Shown: positions 41,548 through 50,042, counted from the stretch's first letter. The stretch is 64,000 bases of DNA from Bacillota bacterium (GCA_023390555.1 JAEWCQ010000046.1:62001-126000); one strand, 5' to 3'. The notes: a model not told the origin generated them from the letters alone. Made by a program: numbers and translations.

Positions 41548-41604
41548 ATCTTAACCAAAGTACGCACTACAATCTTACACCCTACGAGTCTCGCATAAAA
41601 ATAA

Positions 41605-41683
41605 GATATTTATCCGATAGATTTATATTCGTTAAATAGTCTATACTACTTCACACTCACAACGTCAATAATGAAATAAGCAA
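41605..41683. repeat. Right flanking direct repeat of the prophage
   Basis: Copy of 35129-35209 at a distance of 6476 bases: 23 identical bases, then an imperfect match through AAATAGTCTATACTAC..CACGTCAAT-like sequence to AAATAAGCAAG. Upstream of it the left arm of the core site (CGCATAAAAAT) differs from that of the left copy, as expected when one half-site comes from the phage. Confidence 0.82.
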
Positions 41684-41709
41684 GAATGAAAAAACCAAAA
41701 AATTATTTT

Positions 41710-41793
41710 GTGAAAAATAATGCCGAATCTTTGGACCAAATGGGCAGCGTTCATGTTCATAGTGAAGCAGAATCCAGATGCAGATGCCCATAG
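41710..41793 (+). pseudogene. Possible C-terminal end of the sensor kinase remnant
   Basis: The + strand frame reads VKNNAESLDQMGSVHVHSEAES before a stop, which resembles the end of a histidine kinase ATPase domain (..IVK..AE..GG.V.V.SE.GKGT.F). Orientation and order match the kinase remnant left of the prophage; joining the two flanks would leave about 60 codons between N-box and this piece, close to the usual distance. The match is short and could be accidental. Confidence 0.4.
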
Positions 41794-41858
41794 GCGAAAA
41801 ATAAAAACTGTTATCATGTTATAGGTTGGTATTTTGCTTTTAATGATCGATAACATAA

Positions 41859-42332
41859 TTAAATCAAAGACATTTTCATTTCCGTAAAATGAGAAGGTTT
41901 AAGTTCCTGAAAACCAAGCTTTTTATATAATGATTTTCCTAAATTCGATGCAGAAAGTTCAATAAACGATAAATCTTGCTTTTTTGCCTCTTCTATTAAC
42001 AAGCCCATTGTATTTGTTGCATACCCCTTTTTTCGATATTCAGGATAAGTAAGAACATTGAGAATCATTCCCGTTTTGCCCGTTGGGAAAGATAAATTTG
42101 CGGGTTTCTCAAAAATCACCATGAATGCTACTGAAATGATATTCCCACCTTCGTCTTTTATAAAAGCAGCAAAAAAGTCATGGTTTAAATGTTTTGAGTA
42201 ATACTGCTGTAATTGAGAACTAATCAAGTATCTCTTTTCATCAGTTAGTTCCCAATTTTCAGCGGCGAAATAATCAAATCTAGCCTTTATAAGCATATCA
42301 ATATCGTTATGATTTGCCATCCTAACATCCAT
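41859..42332 (-). CDS. GNAT family N-acetyltransferase
   Basis: A 157-residue acetyltransferase with the acetyl-CoA-binding motif in LTYPEYRKKGYATNTMGLLIEEA (motif A) and the closing LYKKLGF. GGAGG precedes the ATG at 42332; a start at 42401 would add an unrelated stretch. Substrate unknown. It lies just beyond the prophage in a - strand region. Confidence 0.8.
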   Translation of the reverse strand: MDVRMANHNDIDMLIKARFDYFAAENWELTDEKRYLISSQLQQYYSKHLNHDFFAAFIKDEGGNIISVAFMVIFEKPANLSFPTGKTGMILNVLTYPEYRKKGYATNTMGLLIEEAKKQDLSFIELSASNLGKSLYKKLGFQELKPSHFTEMKMSLI

Positions 42333-43057
42333 GCTACAACCTCCGTTATTATAAATAATTGGCGCTCTGTCCGCTTCCGTATCTATTGCAATTTTTTTCA
42401 TACTGACCGAGCCAGTAACTCATTCTTAAAATCATTTTCTTTTACAATGTCATTCGCATCATCTTTTGTCTGAAATTCAACAATCTATTTGTCAGCAGTG
42501 GCATCTTGGAAAATATACGCCCGATCTAAAAAACAGATATGCCGCAATTATCAAAGAATCTTTAAAATACATTTCTTTTGAAAATTCTTATTTTACCATT
42601 CGCTCCTATCTCCCAATATCTACAGCATTCTTTTCAGCCGTTATCACCTGATATTCTTTTAACTTAAAATAGCTCAGCATCATTTTTAACAAAGATTTAT
42701 CATCATCAACTATTAGAATCTTATATTTCAATCAAATCACCTCTATGCCATTTTACCGTAAAATAATCAATAAATAAACAATGAGCTTTCTCTCGCTCAA
42801 GTAGTATAACTGGCTTTCTATGCTTGTTATTGTGTAGAAATCATAAATCGTTCATCGGTAAAACTATTTATACGTTACAAATGAAAAATCGGCATAATCC
42901 CATAATATAATCATGGATTATGCCGATTTATGATTGATTCAGCAAAAAGAAACAACGCTGATTACAGCATTTAAAAGAGCCTTTTCATTCTCCTGCATTC
43001 TATTTGCTTGATAAATATAATGTGCAGTCGAAACTAAACGAGCAAATTGGAATTTAT
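42333..43057. other. Intergenic remnant region with a response regulator fragment and a terminator
   Basis: About 720 bases without an intact gene. It contains the truncated response regulator (42606-42731) and a perfect 15-base stem AAATCGGCATAATCC / GGATTATGCCGATTT (42886-42900 with 42915-42929), followed by a T-run on the - strand, which can terminate the HAD phosphatase transcript. The rest appears to be decayed sequence. Confidence 0.65.
42606..42731 (-). pseudogene. Truncated response regulator (receiver domain start)
   Basis: From a TTG with GAGGTG upstream the frame gives KYKILIVDDDKSLLKMML..YFKLKEYQVITAE, the beginning of a receiver domain (acidic pocket VDDD), then diverges and stops at 42 codons. 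The phospho-acceptor Asp and the output domain are missing. It is a remnant of a two-component system, in opposite orientation to the kinase remnant. Confidence 0.72.
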
Positions 43058-43696
43058 TTAACTTGATGAATCCAATACCTTTGTTAATTCTAAAACACTT
43101 TCATATACGTTTTCGCTATTTATTTCATATAATCTGGCTTTATCAGACGATTCACACCATGCTGCAGATAAACACTTAGCTCCCGCTTCATTTGAAGCAA
43201 TAACATCAGAAATGGCATCTCCAATATATATGCATTCTTCTGCTGATAATTTATATTTGTTCATTAACGCAAGCAGTGAATCTTTCTTACAATTCTTATA
43301 TTCGCTTCCTGTCATAATATCAGAAAACATATGGCTCATTTTCAATCTCTCCAAGGTTATCTGACAACTCTTCTGCCCTTTCCCTGTAATCATAGCCACA
43401 ATTGTTCCTTTTGTTTTCAGAATATCAATCAAAGGAACGATCCCCTCAATAGGAGTGTTACATTGGAAATGCAGTTCTTCATACTTGATATAGAAATCTT
43501 GCAGAGCATTTTCCCACTGTTCTTTTACAACTGCTTTTATCATTCCTGTTTCATTCAATCCAAATGTTTGTATTATTTCATCTTTACTCAAAGTATGCCC
43601 AACATACGGCGATACAGCCTTTTCAAAAGCTTCAATACACATCGGAACTGTATCTGCGATTGTACCATCCAAATCAAAAGCTACTAATTTAATCAT
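43058..43696 (-). CDS. HAD family hydrolase (phosphoglycolate phosphatase-like)
   Basis: A 212-residue HAD phosphatase with motif I AFDLDGTIADT, motif II MITGKG (Thr), motif III Lys in GSEYKNCKKDSLL and motif IV YIGDAISDV. The cap domain (residues ~15-80) is alpha-helical (subfamily I). The start at 43696 overlaps the end of the acetyltransferase gene by 8 bases; a start at 43708 is possible. Substrate unknown. Confidence 0.83.
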   Translation of the reverse strand: MIKLVAFDLDGTIADTVPMCIEAFEKAVSPYVGHTLSKDEIIQTFGLNETGMIKAVVKEQWENALQDFYIKYEELHFQCNTPIEGIVPLIDILKTKGTIVAMITGKGQKSCQITLERLKMSHMFSDIMTGSEYKNCKKDSLLALMNKYKLSAEECIYIGDAISDVIASNEAGAKCLSAAWCESSDKARLYEINSENVYESVLELTKVLDSSS

Positions 43697-44291
43697 TGTT
43701 TTCACCATTTATCTTTCTAATCACTCGACATGGATTTCCAACTGCAACACAATTTGCAGGAATATCTTTTGTAACAACGCTTCCCGCACCAATTACAGTA
43801 CCATCTCCAATCGTTACTCCAGGAAGAATAATAACGCCACCACCAATCCAGCACCCATGACCAATTTTTACAGGCAACGCATAAGTTCGACAGAAATATT
43901 CTCCACTTTCGGGATTCCAATCAGGCGTAAGCCTCTCCGATAATTCAACAGGATGTGTAGCCGTATATATTTGTACATTTGAAGCTATTAAGACATTATC
44001 CCCGATCTCAATTTTGTTACAGTCGACAAAAGTACAATTCATATTAACGGATACATTTGTACCTAGATGGATGTTTTTTCCATAATCACAAATAAACGGA
44101 AGCCCTACGGATACATTTGCGCCAATACTTCCAAAGAGTTGTTTCAAAACTTCCGTTTTGTCTTTCTTTTGGTTATATGCAAACGAATTGTATTGTGCTA
44201 ATAAATTTCTTGCATTGTTTTTGAATTCTAAAAAAATCTCATTATGACAATCATACCATGTGCCAGCCATACATTTTTCCAGTTCGTTCAT
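43689..44291 (-). CDS. Maltose/galactoside-type O-acetyltransferase (LbH fold)
   Basis: A 200-residue hexapeptide-repeat acetyltransferase. The N-terminal MNELEKCMAGTWYD block is typical of Maa/LacA proteins; the left-handed beta helix is seen in the repeated I-G-x-x-V pattern (GHGCWIGGGVIILPGVTIG, GTVIGAGSVVTKDIP). The acetyl acceptor is usually a sugar. GGAGG precedes the ATG at 44291. It forms a pair with the HAD gene. Confidence 0.87.
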   Translation of the reverse strand: MNELEKCMAGTWYDCHNEIFLEFKNNARNLLAQYNSFAYNQKKDKTEVLKQLFGSIGANVSVGLPFICDYGKNIHLGTNVSVNMNCTFVDCNKIEIGDNVLIASNVQIYTATHPVELSERLTPDWNPESGEYFCRTYALPVKIGHGCWIGGGVIILPGVTIGDGTVIGAGSVVTKDIPANCVAVGNPCRVIRKINGENND

Positions 44292-44341
44292 CTTGATATA
44301 CCTCCATACATTCAGTTTTACTTTACTATCTATATAGTAAA

Positions 44342-44376
44342 ACACGCTCTGTTACATATCCAGTAACAAAGCGTGT
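44342..44376 (-). terminator. Terminator after the RpiR-type regulator gene
   Basis: ACACGCT / AGCGTGT with inner GTTAC / GTAAC pairs, followed on the - strand by TTTT. Located 10 bases past the regulator stop. Confidence 0.75.
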
Positions 44377-44385
44377 CAATTTTTC

Positions 44386-45099
44386 TTACAACCTTCTTGC
44401 AATGGCCTCAATAAGGAACACAACTGGCACTTGAGTTGTAGCATTATGACCTTCAGGCCCCTTCTGATAGGCGACATTGTAAGTCAGATTCATATCCGCC
44501 ATACCTGCGAGATGGGAGGAAGCGTTATTTGTAATACAGAGAGTTTTACATCCTGTTTTTCTACACCTGTTTACAAATTCAATCAGTCCGAGAGTCTCAC
44601 CAGAGACCGACAAAATGATTACAACCGTGTTTTCAGCCATTTCTTCGGTGATAGGATAATGCTGATCTTCAAGGCCTATGGCAAACTTACCAAGATTCGA
44701 AAAATACCTTGCTCCATATCTAGCCAGTGTCCCTGAGGAACCCAGACCTATAAAAAAGATTTTTTTGGCCTCTGCTACCATGTCAACCACGGCACTGATT
44801 CGCTTCTCAAAGCTCTCTGTGTTCACCTGTTGAAAGTATAGAGCTAACTCAGCTAGATCCTGTTTCAATTCTTGCTGTTCGACCTCATCAATGGATATGG
44901 TCATATGTTGCTTTAGCTCATTATATCCTTCCATACCAGCTTTATGACAAAACCTTAGTATTGTTGATGTAGATACATGAAGTTCTGAAGCTAGTTCACG
45001 AATACTCATATAAGGTACTTTCACAACATTAGCCGTCAAATATCTATATACGGAAATCTCCGTTTGATTAAAAGTTTGAATTATCTCATACGAAAACAT
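44386..45099 (-). CDS. MurR/RpiR family transcriptional regulator with SIS domain
   Basis: A 237-residue regulator: N-terminal helix-turn-helix (ELASELHVSTSTILRFCHKAGMEGYNEL, residues ~33-60) and a SIS sugar-phosphate-binding domain (IFFIGLGSSGTLARYGARYF, VIILSVSGET). The family responds to phosphosugars. GAGGAGCAG precedes the ATG at 45099. It has no sugar transporter or catabolic gene next to it here; the acetyltransferase-HAD pair downstream is the only possible target in view. Confidence 0.85.
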   Translation of the reverse strand: MFSYEIIQTFNQTEISVYRYLTANVVKVPYMSIRELASELHVSTSTILRFCHKAGMEGYNELKQHMTISIDEVEQQELKQDLAELALYFQQVNTESFEKRISAVVDMVAEAKKIFFIGLGSSGTLARYGARYFSNLGKFAIGLEDQHYPITEEMAENTVVIILSVSGETLGLIEFVNRCRKTGCKTLCITNNASSHLAGMADMNLTYNVAYQKGPEGHNATTQVPVVFLIEAIARRL

Positions 45100-45426
45100 G
45101 GTCTGCTCCTCGTCTCTATTAACCAATAGAATTATGTAGAACCCTCTTTCCAAAATAAGAATTGATTTTAAATTAGCGCATTATTATGCCAACTATGCAT
45201 CACACTATATTCGTAGATAATACAACAAAACTGACATATGTAAGTTCTTAAAACTATAAATCATGAAAGATAACCCTATGGGCGTTTTGGCATTTCAAAT
45301 TTCTCCAAAGATCTATTCAGAAAATCAATGAATGGCTGGTTTGCTTATTTATACCGTTCGCTATTTGTATGATACCATACACGTTTATTATGATTTTCTA
45401 AATCAAATAAAAATCAAGGATTATTT
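45100..45426. other. Intergenic stretch, no feature recognised
   Basis: About 330 AT-rich bases between the RpiR-type regulator and the small membrane protein gene. It presumably carries the regulator's promoter; I see no convincing consensus promoter, hairpin or gene. Confidence 0.4.
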
Positions 45427-45801
45427 TTATATTCTTATCCCATCTCCAAATCCGTTGAAAGACGCTCCCTTGATCGAAGAAAGACGAATCACTTTATTCA
45501 CTGTTTTTCTTTTGGTATAAATTCTAATTAAGGCCCATTTCTCATCCACATCTAAAAGGATAAATTTAGTCTTACTGGTGTCGGCCATGTCTGAATCTTC
45601 TTCATCTTCATAAAAGTCAAACGTTACTTCTTTTCCAACATATGGAGTCAGAATCGTCTTCATATCGTCCTTCATACTGCTTCTCAACTGAGAATCTTCA
45701 TTTTCACATCTTTCCATTCGCTTTTGTTTGGTCGACAAACTACTAACTTGTAAAAAGGCAAGGAAACCTAAAAATGCCCATATTCCAAATATATATTCCA
45801 T
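45427..45801 (-). CDS. Small membrane protein sharing a C-terminal domain with the adjacent XRE regulator
   Basis: A 124-residue protein with an N-terminal membrane helix (residues ~3-20, IFGIWAFLGFLAFLQV) and a cytoplasmic C-terminal domain (residues ~50-124) whose core VTFDFYEDEEDSDM and later IRLSSIKGASF correspond to VRMSFYDDEEDMDA and IALSTILSFEI in the neighbouring regulator. It starts 3 bases after the regulator gene stop. The shared domain suggests that both bind the same ligand or each other. Function unknown. Confidence 0.7.
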   Translation of the reverse strand: MEYIFGIWAFLGFLAFLQVSSLSTKQKRMERCENEDSQLRSSMKDDMKTILTPYVGKEVTFDFYEDEEDSDMADTSKTKFILLDVDEKWALIRIYTKRKTVNKVIRLSSIKGASFNGFGDGIRI

Positions 45802-45804
45802 TTA

Positions 45805-46275
45805 CTAATCCTCCGCACCAACAATTTCAAAGGACAGTATCGTTGAAAGTGCTATGATCTTTTTTCTTTGTTCCTTCTTGTTCAAAACGATTACCCTTAT
45901 CCAATTCCCCTCAAAGCCTTCCACTTTACAAATTTCATTTAATGCGTCCATATCCTCTTCATCATCATAAAAGGACATGCGAACTGTTTTTCCTTCCAAC
46001 GTAGCGAGTAATCTCGTAACAGTCGTTGATGAAGTCTGATTGCCATCATTTTCATTGATAGGGGACTCATTCTTATTGGAATCTGTCATTAAAAGATAAT
46101 CACATGATACATGAAGGATTTTAGCAATATCTACCACCTTCTCAATATCAGGATACGCCGCTCCAGATTCCCAGCGCGATACTGTCTGTCTTGTTACTGA
46201 CATTTTCTCTGCCAGCTCTACTTGTGTGATTCCTTGTTCACGTCTTGCTTGCGATATTTTAATACCTAGTTCCAT
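45805..46275 (-). CDS. XRE family transcriptional regulator with DEED-type C-terminal domain
   Basis: A 156-residue protein: helix-turn-helix of the Cro/CI type (residues ~1-60, ARREQGITQVELAEKMSVTRQTVSRWE) and a C-terminal ~65-residue domain with FYDDEEDMDALNEICKVEGFEGNW. The start at 46275 has AAAGGGG upstream; an earlier start at 46338 lacks support. It is in an operon with the small membrane protein. Regulated genes are unknown. Confidence 0.82.
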   Translation of the reverse strand: MELGIKISQARREQGITQVELAEKMSVTRQTVSRWESGAAYPDIEKVVDIAKILHVSCDYLLMTDSNKNESPINENDGNQTSSTTVTRLLATLEGKTVRMSFYDDEEDMDALNEICKVEGFEGNWIRVIVLNKKEQRKKIIALSTILSFEIVGAED

Positions 46276-46504
46276 TTCAGTACCCCTTTCATTTCTGTTG
46301 CTATCAACATATATCAACAGGCACTTAAGCGCAAGCACTTATCCTGTGCATAGGTAACACAGGATGTTACATAGCTGATATTTTCAGGATTCTTCCATAC
46401 GTTTTCCGTACGAAAAGGTAAAAACCAATTGTAAATATCTATTATAATACAACACTCATGAATTTATTTTTTATCTGATACAAAATTCTTATTTATGGGG
46501 ATAT

Positions 46505-46600
46505 TCCTGATCTGGTCAATGATTGATTCATAAACTTAGAATTGGTATGTAGCAGCTTTTCCAATATTTTTCTACGCAACACCTATTTTTTATTATATTA
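46505..46600. repeat. Intergenic repeat, copy A
   Basis: About 95 bases starting TCCTGATCTGGTCAATGATT match 48791-48882 at roughly four of five positions, with common blocks TATGTAGC.GCTTTTCCA and TATTATATT. It fills most of the gap between the XRE gene and an acetyltransferase gene. The remaining ~230 bases of this gap (46276-46504) show nothing recognisable. The repeat is neither a known insertion sequence nor an obvious hairpin. Confidence 0.65.
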
Positions 46601-46621
46601 TTTTACCAATATCGTTACTAA

Positions 46622-47263
46622 TTATAAAATTCTAGAATGGCTGTGAATGTAAAACTCTTCCTGACTGGTCCTGTATTCCTTCTCCCGTTTTTCAAACTTC
46701 TGATCAAATATTTCTGCATCGTGTTCGTTTATATTGTACACATCGCTATCCCGGTATCTCCATCTTTTACCCTCAAGAACTCCTGGCTTTAGTTCTTTCA
46801 CCAACATTGCCGCCGGAAATATTCCATTCTCCAAACTTACATCATATTTTTTGCAACTTTTAAATCCTCTGCCTATATAATTGTCTGGATTTCCAAATAT
46901 GACAATCGTATCATAGCCAAGCTCAACAGCTTTTGTAAATGAGGCTTCCAGCAATGCCTTCCCATATCCTTTTCGCTGATATTCTGAAAGGATACTGACT
47001 GGTCCAAAGGTCAATATATCTTTTTCTACGCCATCTTCGTCAATCAGCCATGATTTTGCATACATTACACTTCCTATGATACAGTCATGTCCTTCCAAAA
47101 CCAGATCTAACTCTGGTATAAAATCACAATGATTACGCATTATATGAGCTAAATAATGTTCATTGCATCCAGGAACATTCAAATTCCAAAACGCTTTTCT
47201 TGTTAACTCTTCGACCTCTCTATAGTCTTCCAATTTTTCTTTTCTGATTCTATAATTATGCAT
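46622..47263 (-). CDS. GNAT family N-acetyltransferase
   Basis: A 213-residue GNAT protein. The acetyl-CoA site is seen in GPVSILSEYQRKGYGKALLEASFTKA and the following VIFGNPDNYIGRGFKSC block resembles the YhbS-type subgroup. A C-terminal extension of ~60 residues (from EGKRWRYRDS) is charged. CAGGAGG precedes the ATG. Substrate unknown. Confidence 0.82.
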   Translation of the reverse strand: MHNYRIRKEKLEDYREVEELTRKAFWNLNVPGCNEHYLAHIMRNHCDFIPELDLVLEGHDCIIGSVMYAKSWLIDEDGVEKDILTFGPVSILSEYQRKGYGKALLEASFTKAVELGYDTIVIFGNPDNYIGRGFKSCKKYDVSLENGIFPAAMLVKELKPGVLEGKRWRYRDSDVYNINEHDAEIFDQKFEKREKEYRTSQEEFYIHSHSRIL

Positions 47264-47575
47264 CCTATTTTCCTCCTGGAAATTACCATTTTGCTTCCCG
47301 ATAAGTAACTTTCATCATGATTGTTTTAAGGCAGGTTTTCATGATTACTATTCGTTTCTTTTCTTATCATATTCTTTTTGCTCATACTGAACGGTTAATG
47401 ATTTTCATTCGTTCTAAAACATCGGAATCCAAAAATACAAATTGGCCCCAAATATGCCAATGCTATCATCAGAAAGTCTTACAAGCATTGAAATAACAAA
47501 ATGTAGTACAGCCAAACCGGTTATTACTGCTTAATAAATATATTGAAAACTGATGATTCTAAAAATTGCAAATTT
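47264..47575. other. Intergenic stretch, no feature recognised
   Basis: About 310 AT-rich bases between two acetyltransferase genes, both on the - strand. I see no clear promoter consensus, strong hairpin or open frame. Confidence 0.4.
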
Positions 47576-48031
47576 CTAATTAATAACCTTCTTCATACAT
47601 ACAGACTCTGGCATATCAACATATTGTCCATAATTAGGTATAACGTTATACCCAATGGAACGATATAATCCCATTGCTTCAATCAAGATTTCTCCCGATT
47701 CCAAAATCAATTGAGAAAATCCCTCTTGTCTGGCTTTTTCTTCTATTAATTCCATAAGTTTTTTAGAAATATCTTTCCCCCTATATTCCTCTCGAATAAA
47801 TACACGCTTTAGTTCTGCTGATTCTTCATCATATTTTTTGAAGCATGCACTTCCAACAGCCAAATCATCTTCATAAGCCATAACTACGCCATGAATATCA
47901 TTAAGTTTGTTATATTTTATATATTGAGAACGATTTTTTTCACCACCAGCTATACAGTTTAAATAATCATCCAACATTTGACATAATTCAATAAAGTCCT
48001 TATTACATCCATCTGTATACACATATCTCAT
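47576..48031 (-). CDS. GNAT family N-acetyltransferase
   Basis: A 151-residue GNAT protein with motif A in LKRVFIREEYRGKDISKKLMELIEEKA and the end LYRSIGY..IPNYGQY, typical of small amino-group acetyltransferases of the RimI/YjgM kind. It begins MRYVYTDGCNKDFIELC. GGCGGGAAA lies upstream. The substrate is unknown. Confidence 0.8.
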   Translation of the reverse strand: MRYVYTDGCNKDFIELCQMLDDYLNCIAGGEKNRSQYIKYNKLNDIHGVVMAYEDDLAVGSACFKKYDEESAELKRVFIREEYRGKDISKKLMELIEEKARQEGFSQLILESGEILIEAMGLYRSIGYNVIPNYGQYVDMPESVCMKKVIN

Positions 48032-48237
48032 ACAACATTTCCCGCCTGCAAATTTAAGTTCGTTTTAAATCAATTTGTCTCGTATCTCATTAAGCAGATC
48101 TGCTTATAAATATAATGTAAAGTTCGGAATCAGTTCAATGTAAGTCTTATTAAAACTTCATCTTATTACTGATTTTATGTAGTTTAAACAAGCGTATTCG
48201 GTTTGGCTATTTAATATTCTAATGCTGAATAAAATAA

Positions 48238-48741
48238 TTATTTGATGATTGAATACATATTCATATCTAGAATTATGCCATTTTTTACTGCATTTTTTCT
48301 TAACATTCCCTCATACATAAAACCAGATTTTTCAAGTATGCGGCATGAGGCGATGTTATAGGAAAAAGGCTCCGCATATATTCGAATGATATCGGTGTTT
48401 ACAAAAATATATTCGCAGATTTGTTTAACAGCACTTGTTCCTATTCCTTTTCCCCAATATCGTTCCGAAACATAATACCCCATCTCTGCGGTTCTGAAAT
48501 GAATATTATCTTTACGAAACACACCAATGCTCCCCACTGCTTGATCCTCTACCGTAATAGCAAAAGCGTATGTTGTTTTCCCGTCTGCATTAAGCATTGC
48601 TGTAATAAAATCTCTTGCATCATTTATTGTATAGGGATAGGGCAAGCCGTCCCTTAAATTAGCAAGAATATTTTTATTATTCAAAGCTTCTGCAAGATTG
48701 AATGCATCATCTAATGTCCAACGGCGTATTTTACATTCCAT
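48238..48741 (-). CDS. GNAT family N-acetyltransferase (RimJ/RimL-like)
   Basis: A 167-residue RimJ/RimL-type acetyltransferase: MECKIRRWTLDDAFNL opening, Q-A-V-G-S-I-G-V-F strand, EMGYYVSERYWGKGIGTSAVKQICEY (acetyl-CoA site) and RILEKSGFMYEGMLRK. AGGAG lies ahead of the ATG at 48741; starts 6 or 18 bases upstream are possible. These proteins acetylate N termini or small molecules; the target here is unknown. Confidence 0.83.
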   Translation of the reverse strand: MECKIRRWTLDDAFNLAEALNNKNILANLRDGLPYPYTINDARDFITAMLNADGKTTYAFAITVEDQAVGSIGVFRKDNIHFRTAEMGYYVSERYWGKGIGTSAVKQICEYIFVNTDIIRIYAEPFSYNIASCRILEKSGFMYEGMLRKNAVKNGIILDMNMYSIIK

Positions 48742-48790
48742 ACTCATTTCTCCTATCAATATCTATTGATTTTTCAACTACTTACAATAA

Positions 48791-48882
48791 TCCTGATCTG
48801 GTTATTATTGAGTCAGAAACCCAGAATTGATATGTAGCTGCTTTTCCACAATTTTCTATACAACACTCTATTTTATTATATT
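48791..48882. repeat. Intergenic repeat, copy B
   Basis: Partner of 46505-46600, starting TCCTGATCTGGTTATTATTG. It lies upstream of the RimJ/RimL-like gene, whereas copy A lies downstream of another acetyltransferase gene. The similar length and clear end points suggest a small mobile or structural repeat rather than a leftover gene. Confidence 0.65.
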
Positions 48883-48899
48883 CCTTCTACATAATAGAA

Positions 48900-49109
48900 T
48901 CAATAAATAATATCTTCTGATTTCAAAGCGGAGATGGATTGATTAACAGGCAATATATACTTATATTTTGCAAAAAAGAAGAAAGGCAAATCACTATTTT
49001 TTACTTTGCCATCATAGGAAACCGATTCTTCGGTATTTATCAAAACGAATCCTTCATTTGATTCATCTTTCTGGTCGATTAAGCGGCTGGTTCCATAAGT
49101 CCGCCGCAA
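48900..49109 (-). CDS. Possible 69-residue protein or gene fragment
   Basis: An open frame encoding a polar N-terminal half (LIDQKDESNEGFVLINTEES) and an aromatic stretch (PFFFFAKYKYILP). The ATG at 49109 has no clear ribosome-binding site. It may be a fragment of a larger lost gene. No family recognised. Confidence 0.3.
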   Translation of the reverse strand: MRRTYGTSRLIDQKDESNEGFVLINTEESVSYDGKVKNSDLPFFFFAKYKYILPVNQSISALKSEDIIY

Positions 49110-49185
49110 TCAGTTCTCCCTAATACTTTTTGCTTATTAAAATAATATGAAGTATTTTTATGGCGAAATATGGTATATGGAAAAA

Positions 49186-49214
49186 TTGTAGTTTGCTCTA
49201 AACTATGCTAAAAT
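49186..49214 (+). promoter_or_regulatory. Promoter of the EcsC-family gene
   Basis: TTGTAG (49186-49191), 17-base spacer, TAAAAT (49209-49214), 24 bases ahead of the ATG at 49239; TTGGAGAG is the ribosome-binding site. Confidence 0.65.
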
Positions 49215-49238
49215 AGTCAAAAAGATTGGAGAGATGAT

Positions 49239-50042
49239 ATGGATAAACAACAGATGCTTTTAAAACAACTAAAAGTGGTCGAAAATCAAGAAACGAAACT
49301 CTTAAATCAAAAAGAAAACAAATTTTTAAAAACTAAAATGAAGCCTGCTCTTGATAAAGTACAGGAAAAGATCCCAGCTTCTTTTAAATCAGGGTTGGAC
49401 ACTGCATTTTACAAGGGTTTTCAACTTGTATTCCAAAAAGGCTATACTTATATTGAGAAAACTTATAACAAAGAAAAACTGGAAATAGAACATGATTTAA
49501 ATAACTATGCAATTGACAAACATTCCAGTAAAAGGCATTTAAAAAAGCTGGATCAAGGCTCCAATCAGTCAAAGACTTTTAACCAATCCATTGCTGCCCT
49601 AGAGGGAGGTCTTCTTGGACTTCTGGGAGTCGGACTCCCGGATATTCCTATTTTTATTGCTGTTATGATCAAAACCATAAACGAAATTGCATTAACCTAT
49701 GGTTATCAATACGACTCAGAGGAAGAAAAGATATTTATTCTCTTTCTTATTTGCGGTGCAATGACAAAAGAGGAGGAGCAAAAAAAATACAATGAAAAAA
49801 TTAATTCTTTCGGAAGAAGCATTGATTCTTCTGAACCAGTCGATTATGACTTGGAAGAAACCATGAAAGAAACGGCAGCTCTTTTATCTGTTACACTTCT
49901 TGCTGCAAAACTGGTTCAGGGTGTTCCAATCGTCGGAATCCTTGGAGGTGCCATTAATCCTGTTATAATAAATCGCCTGGGAAAATATGCCAAAATAAAA
50001 TACAAGAAAAGATATCTTCAAAGGAAACTATTAGAAACTTAG
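49239..50042 (+). CDS. EcsC family protein
   Basis: A 267-residue EcsC-type protein. The charged N-terminal ~115 residues are helical; the hydrophobic EcsC core starts with ALEGGLLGLLGVGLPDIPIFIAVMIKTINEIAL..YGY (residues ~125-160) and ends with VPIVGILGGAINPVIINRLGKYA. EcsC-like proteins are membrane associated and of unknown biochemical role. It is the only + strand gene in the right-hand region outside the phage, suggesting a local inversion or insertion. Its 3' end overlaps a truncated - strand gene. Confidence 0.82.
   Translation: MDKQQMLLKQLKVVENQETKLLNQKENKFLKTKMKPALDKVQEKIPASFKSGLDTAFYKGFQLVFQKGYTYIEKTYNKEKLEIEHDLNNYAIDKHSSKRHLKKLDQGSNQSKTFNQSIAALEGGLLGLLGVGLPDIPIFIAVMIKTINEIALTYGYQYDSEEEKIFILFLICGAMTKEEEQKKYNEKINSFGRSIDSSEPVDYDLEETMKETAALLSVTLLAAKLVQGVPIVGILGGAINPVIINRLGKYAKIKYKKRYLQRKLLET

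Larger units (their letters stand above)
35129..41604. mobile_element. Integrated filamentous phage (inovirus-like prophage), ~6.48 kb, without integrase
   Basis: One repeat-to-repeat unit of 6476 bases. Contents match an inovirus: HUH Rep, Zot/pI ATPase, pIII-like adsorption protein, pVI-like protein, pVIII-like major coat protein with a terminator behind it, other small membrane proteins and an OB-like ssDNA-binding protein, nearly all on the - strand, plus several large hairpins. Size is typical (6-8 kb). No integrase or transposase is encoded, so integration must use a host recombinase. All the main genes are open with good ribosome-binding sites, so it may be functional. Confidence 0.88.

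Noticed and set aside
42845..42882. Another dif-like sequence (CATCGGTAAAACTATTTATACG).
   Set aside because: It shares some bases with the palindrome at 35113, but its arms are not inverted repeats of each other.
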